Assembly (NCBI GenBank): GCA_030633285.1
Contig: DAOVTC010000092.1
Coordinates: 1 to 5,621 of the forward strand
Direction: 5' to 3'
Source: Flavobacteriaceae bacterium
Lineage (GTDB): Bacteria > Bacteroidota > Bacteroidia > Flavobacteriales > Flavobacteriaceae
DNA: 5,621 nt
A model generated the notes under the pieces. It had not been told where the DNA came from and did no database searches. It was given only the letters and a program-made list of their open reading frames with translations. The translations under genes were made by a program, and so were the position numbers. Below are positions 4,571 through 5,621 of this stretch, one piece after another (positions within the stretch are counted from its first letter, which is position 1; every line of letters starts with the position of its first letter).

Positions 4571-5621
4571 TGAAAACAATGATTAAATCAATTATTGCCA
4601 TTCTTACTTTATCAGTTGTGATGATAAGTTGTGGTGATACAAATCAAAAATCTACTAAAAAAGGTGCTTTAAGCAGTAATGCTGCTGAGAGAGTTTATGT
4701 AGCTCCAGGAGAGCATGATGAATTTTATGCTTTTGTTTCTGGTGGGTTTAGCGGACAGTTGGCTGTGTACGGTTTGCCTTCAGGTAGATTGTTTAAAGTG
4801 ATTCCTGTTTTTTCTGTTGATGCTGAAAAAGCTTATGGTTTTAATGAAGAAACAAAACCTATGTTAAATACTTCTCACGGGTTTATTCCTTGGGATGATT
4901 CTCACCATCCTGATATTTCACAAACAGCAGGAGAATTAGATGGTAGATGGGTATTTATCAATGGAAATAATACACCTCGTATTGCAAAAATTGATTTAAC
5001 TACTTTTGAAACTACAGAGATTCTTGAAATACCAAATTCTGCTGGTAATCACAGTTCGTCATTTGTAACAGAAAACACGGAGTATGTAGTTGCTGGAACT
5101 CGTTTTTCTGTGCCATTTCCTCAAAGAGATATGCCAATTGATGAATATAAAGGTAATTTTAAAGGTGCTTTAACATTCATTTCTGTAGATCCGGAAGATG
5201 GTGGTATGGATATCAAATTCCAATTAAGAATGCCTGGTTTTGATTATGATTTATCACATCCTGGTAGAGGTGATTCTCATGGTTGGTTTTTCTTTACAAC
5301 GTATAATACTGAAGAGGCTAATTCATTGTTAGAAGTTAATGCTTCACAAAATGATAAAGACTTTATTGCTGCTATCAATTGGAAAAAAATTGAAGAATAT
5401 GTAAATAATGGTGGCGGTAAAAAGATACCTTCAAAATATGCACATAATGTATATGATGAGCATACACATAGTGCAACTTCTACCATTAAAAAAGAAGTAT
5501 TGGTAGTAGATCCTGCAGATGTACCTGGAGCAATTTATTTTATGCCTACACCTAAGTCGCCTCATGGTTGTGATGTTGACCCAAGTGGTGAATACATTGT
5601 TGGTAGTGGTAAATTAGCTGC
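4570..5621 (+). CDS. nosZ: Nitrous oxide reductase, clade II (atypical) type, N-terminal part
   Basis: 350 codons are visible before the window edge; the complete clade II enzyme is about 650 residues. NosZ reduces N2O to N2 in the periplasm using a four-copper CuZ site in a seven-bladed propeller and a CuA site in a C-terminal cupredoxin domain. The propeller part is visible here: GGFSGQLAVYGLPSGR (58-73), DDSHHPDISQT (109-119) with CuZ ligands His112 and His113, GRWVFINGNNTPRIAKIDL (125-143), NHSSSF with His161, GWFFFTTYNTEEA (238-250), and SPHGCDVDPSGEY with His332. These give four of the seven expected CuZ histidines; the other three and the CuA site lie beyond the edge. The N-terminus is a Sec-type signal without a twin-arginine motif, which marks clade II, and ends MISC-GD, so Cys21 may be lipidated. 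ATG 4570 is chosen because it adds the charged start of the signal; Met4 (4579) is possible. Confidence 0.95.
   Translation, partial: MKTMIKSIIAILTLSVVMISCGDTNQKSTKKGALSSNAAERVYVAPGEHDEFYAFVSGGFSGQLAVYGLPSGRLFKVIPVFSVDAEKAYGFNEETKPMLNTSHGFIPWDDSHHPDISQTAGELDGRWVFINGNNTPRIAKIDLTTFETTEILEIPNSAGNHSSSFVTENTEYVVAGTRFSVPFPQRDMPIDEYKGNFKGALTFISVDPEDGGMDIKFQLRMPGFDYDLSHPGRGDSHGWFFFTTYNTEEANSLLEVNASQNDKDFIAAINWKKIEEYVNNGGGKKIPSKYAHNVYDEHTHSATSTIKKEVLVVDPADVPGAIYFMPTPKSPHGCDVDPSGEYIVGSGKLA

Noticed and set aside
4579..4581. Alternative nosZ start at the second ATG
   Set aside because: The signal peptide would still work, but the upstream ATG at 4570 adds a lysine to the signal's charged region and keeps a normal 30-bp gap. 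The choice cannot be settled from sequence alone.
5277..5486. 69-codon open frame on the minus strand, Cys- and Ser-rich
   Set aside because: It is antisense to conserved nosZ propeller sequence and reads as an antisense shadow of that gene.
1..5621. CRISPR array, tRNA, rRNA, insertion sequence or phage genes
   Set aside because: No spaced direct repeats of suitable length, no recognisable structural RNA and no transposase or phage-like frames were seen on either strand.

Overview
The window is AT-rich DNA from a member of the Bacteroidota, most likely the Flavobacteriia. Three things point there: A/T-rich gene leaders without clear Shine-Dalgarno sequences, TAnnTTTG-type -7 promoter elements (the Bacteroidota primary sigma factor motif), and gene families typical of the phylum (a DUF3667 zinc-ribbon membrane protein and a clade II nosZ preceded by small lipoproteins). 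No rRNA, tRNA, insertion sequence, phage gene or CRISPR array was seen, and no stretch over 300 bases lacks a gene.

Left part (1-2377), unrelated household genes. Position 401 down to 1 encodes the N-terminal quarter of L-glutamate gamma-semialdehyde dehydrogenase (pruA; proline catabolism), cut by the window edge. Divergent from it is an NRDE/TANGO2-family protein (545-1261). Its 3' end overlaps, tail to tail by 18 bp, a DUF3667 membrane protein with an N-terminal zinc ribbon (2377 to 1244).

Middle part (2458-3319), minus strand: apaG and, upstream of it, an Rrf2-family regulator. The regulator keeps three cysteines plus a histidine spaced much like the [2Fe-2S] ligands of IscR.

Right part (3320-5621): a denitrification-type operon on the plus strand, divergent from the Rrf2 gene. 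It runs FAS1 (fasciclin) lipoprotein, monohaem cytochrome c lipoprotein, then nosZ, the clade II nitrous oxide reductase, cut by the window edge after 350 codons. The gaps are about 30 bp, so one transcript is likely. All three products carry N-terminal lipoprotein-like signals, suggesting a membrane-tethered periplasmic assembly in which the cytochrome feeds electrons to NosZ and the FAS1 protein has an unknown accessory role.

The 133-bp divergent region between the Rrf2 gene and the operon is the most information-rich non-coding piece. It has two clean Crp/Fnr-type palindromes (TGTnA-N6-TnACA) and a third, degenerate one, with centres 21 and 22 bp apart, or two helical turns. They end just before a good TTTG-N22-TATATTTG promoter. 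This suggests control of N2O reduction by an oxygen- or NO-responsive Crp/Fnr regulator, possibly together with the adjacent Rrf2 protein. All functional statements are sequence-based inferences; no database search was run.
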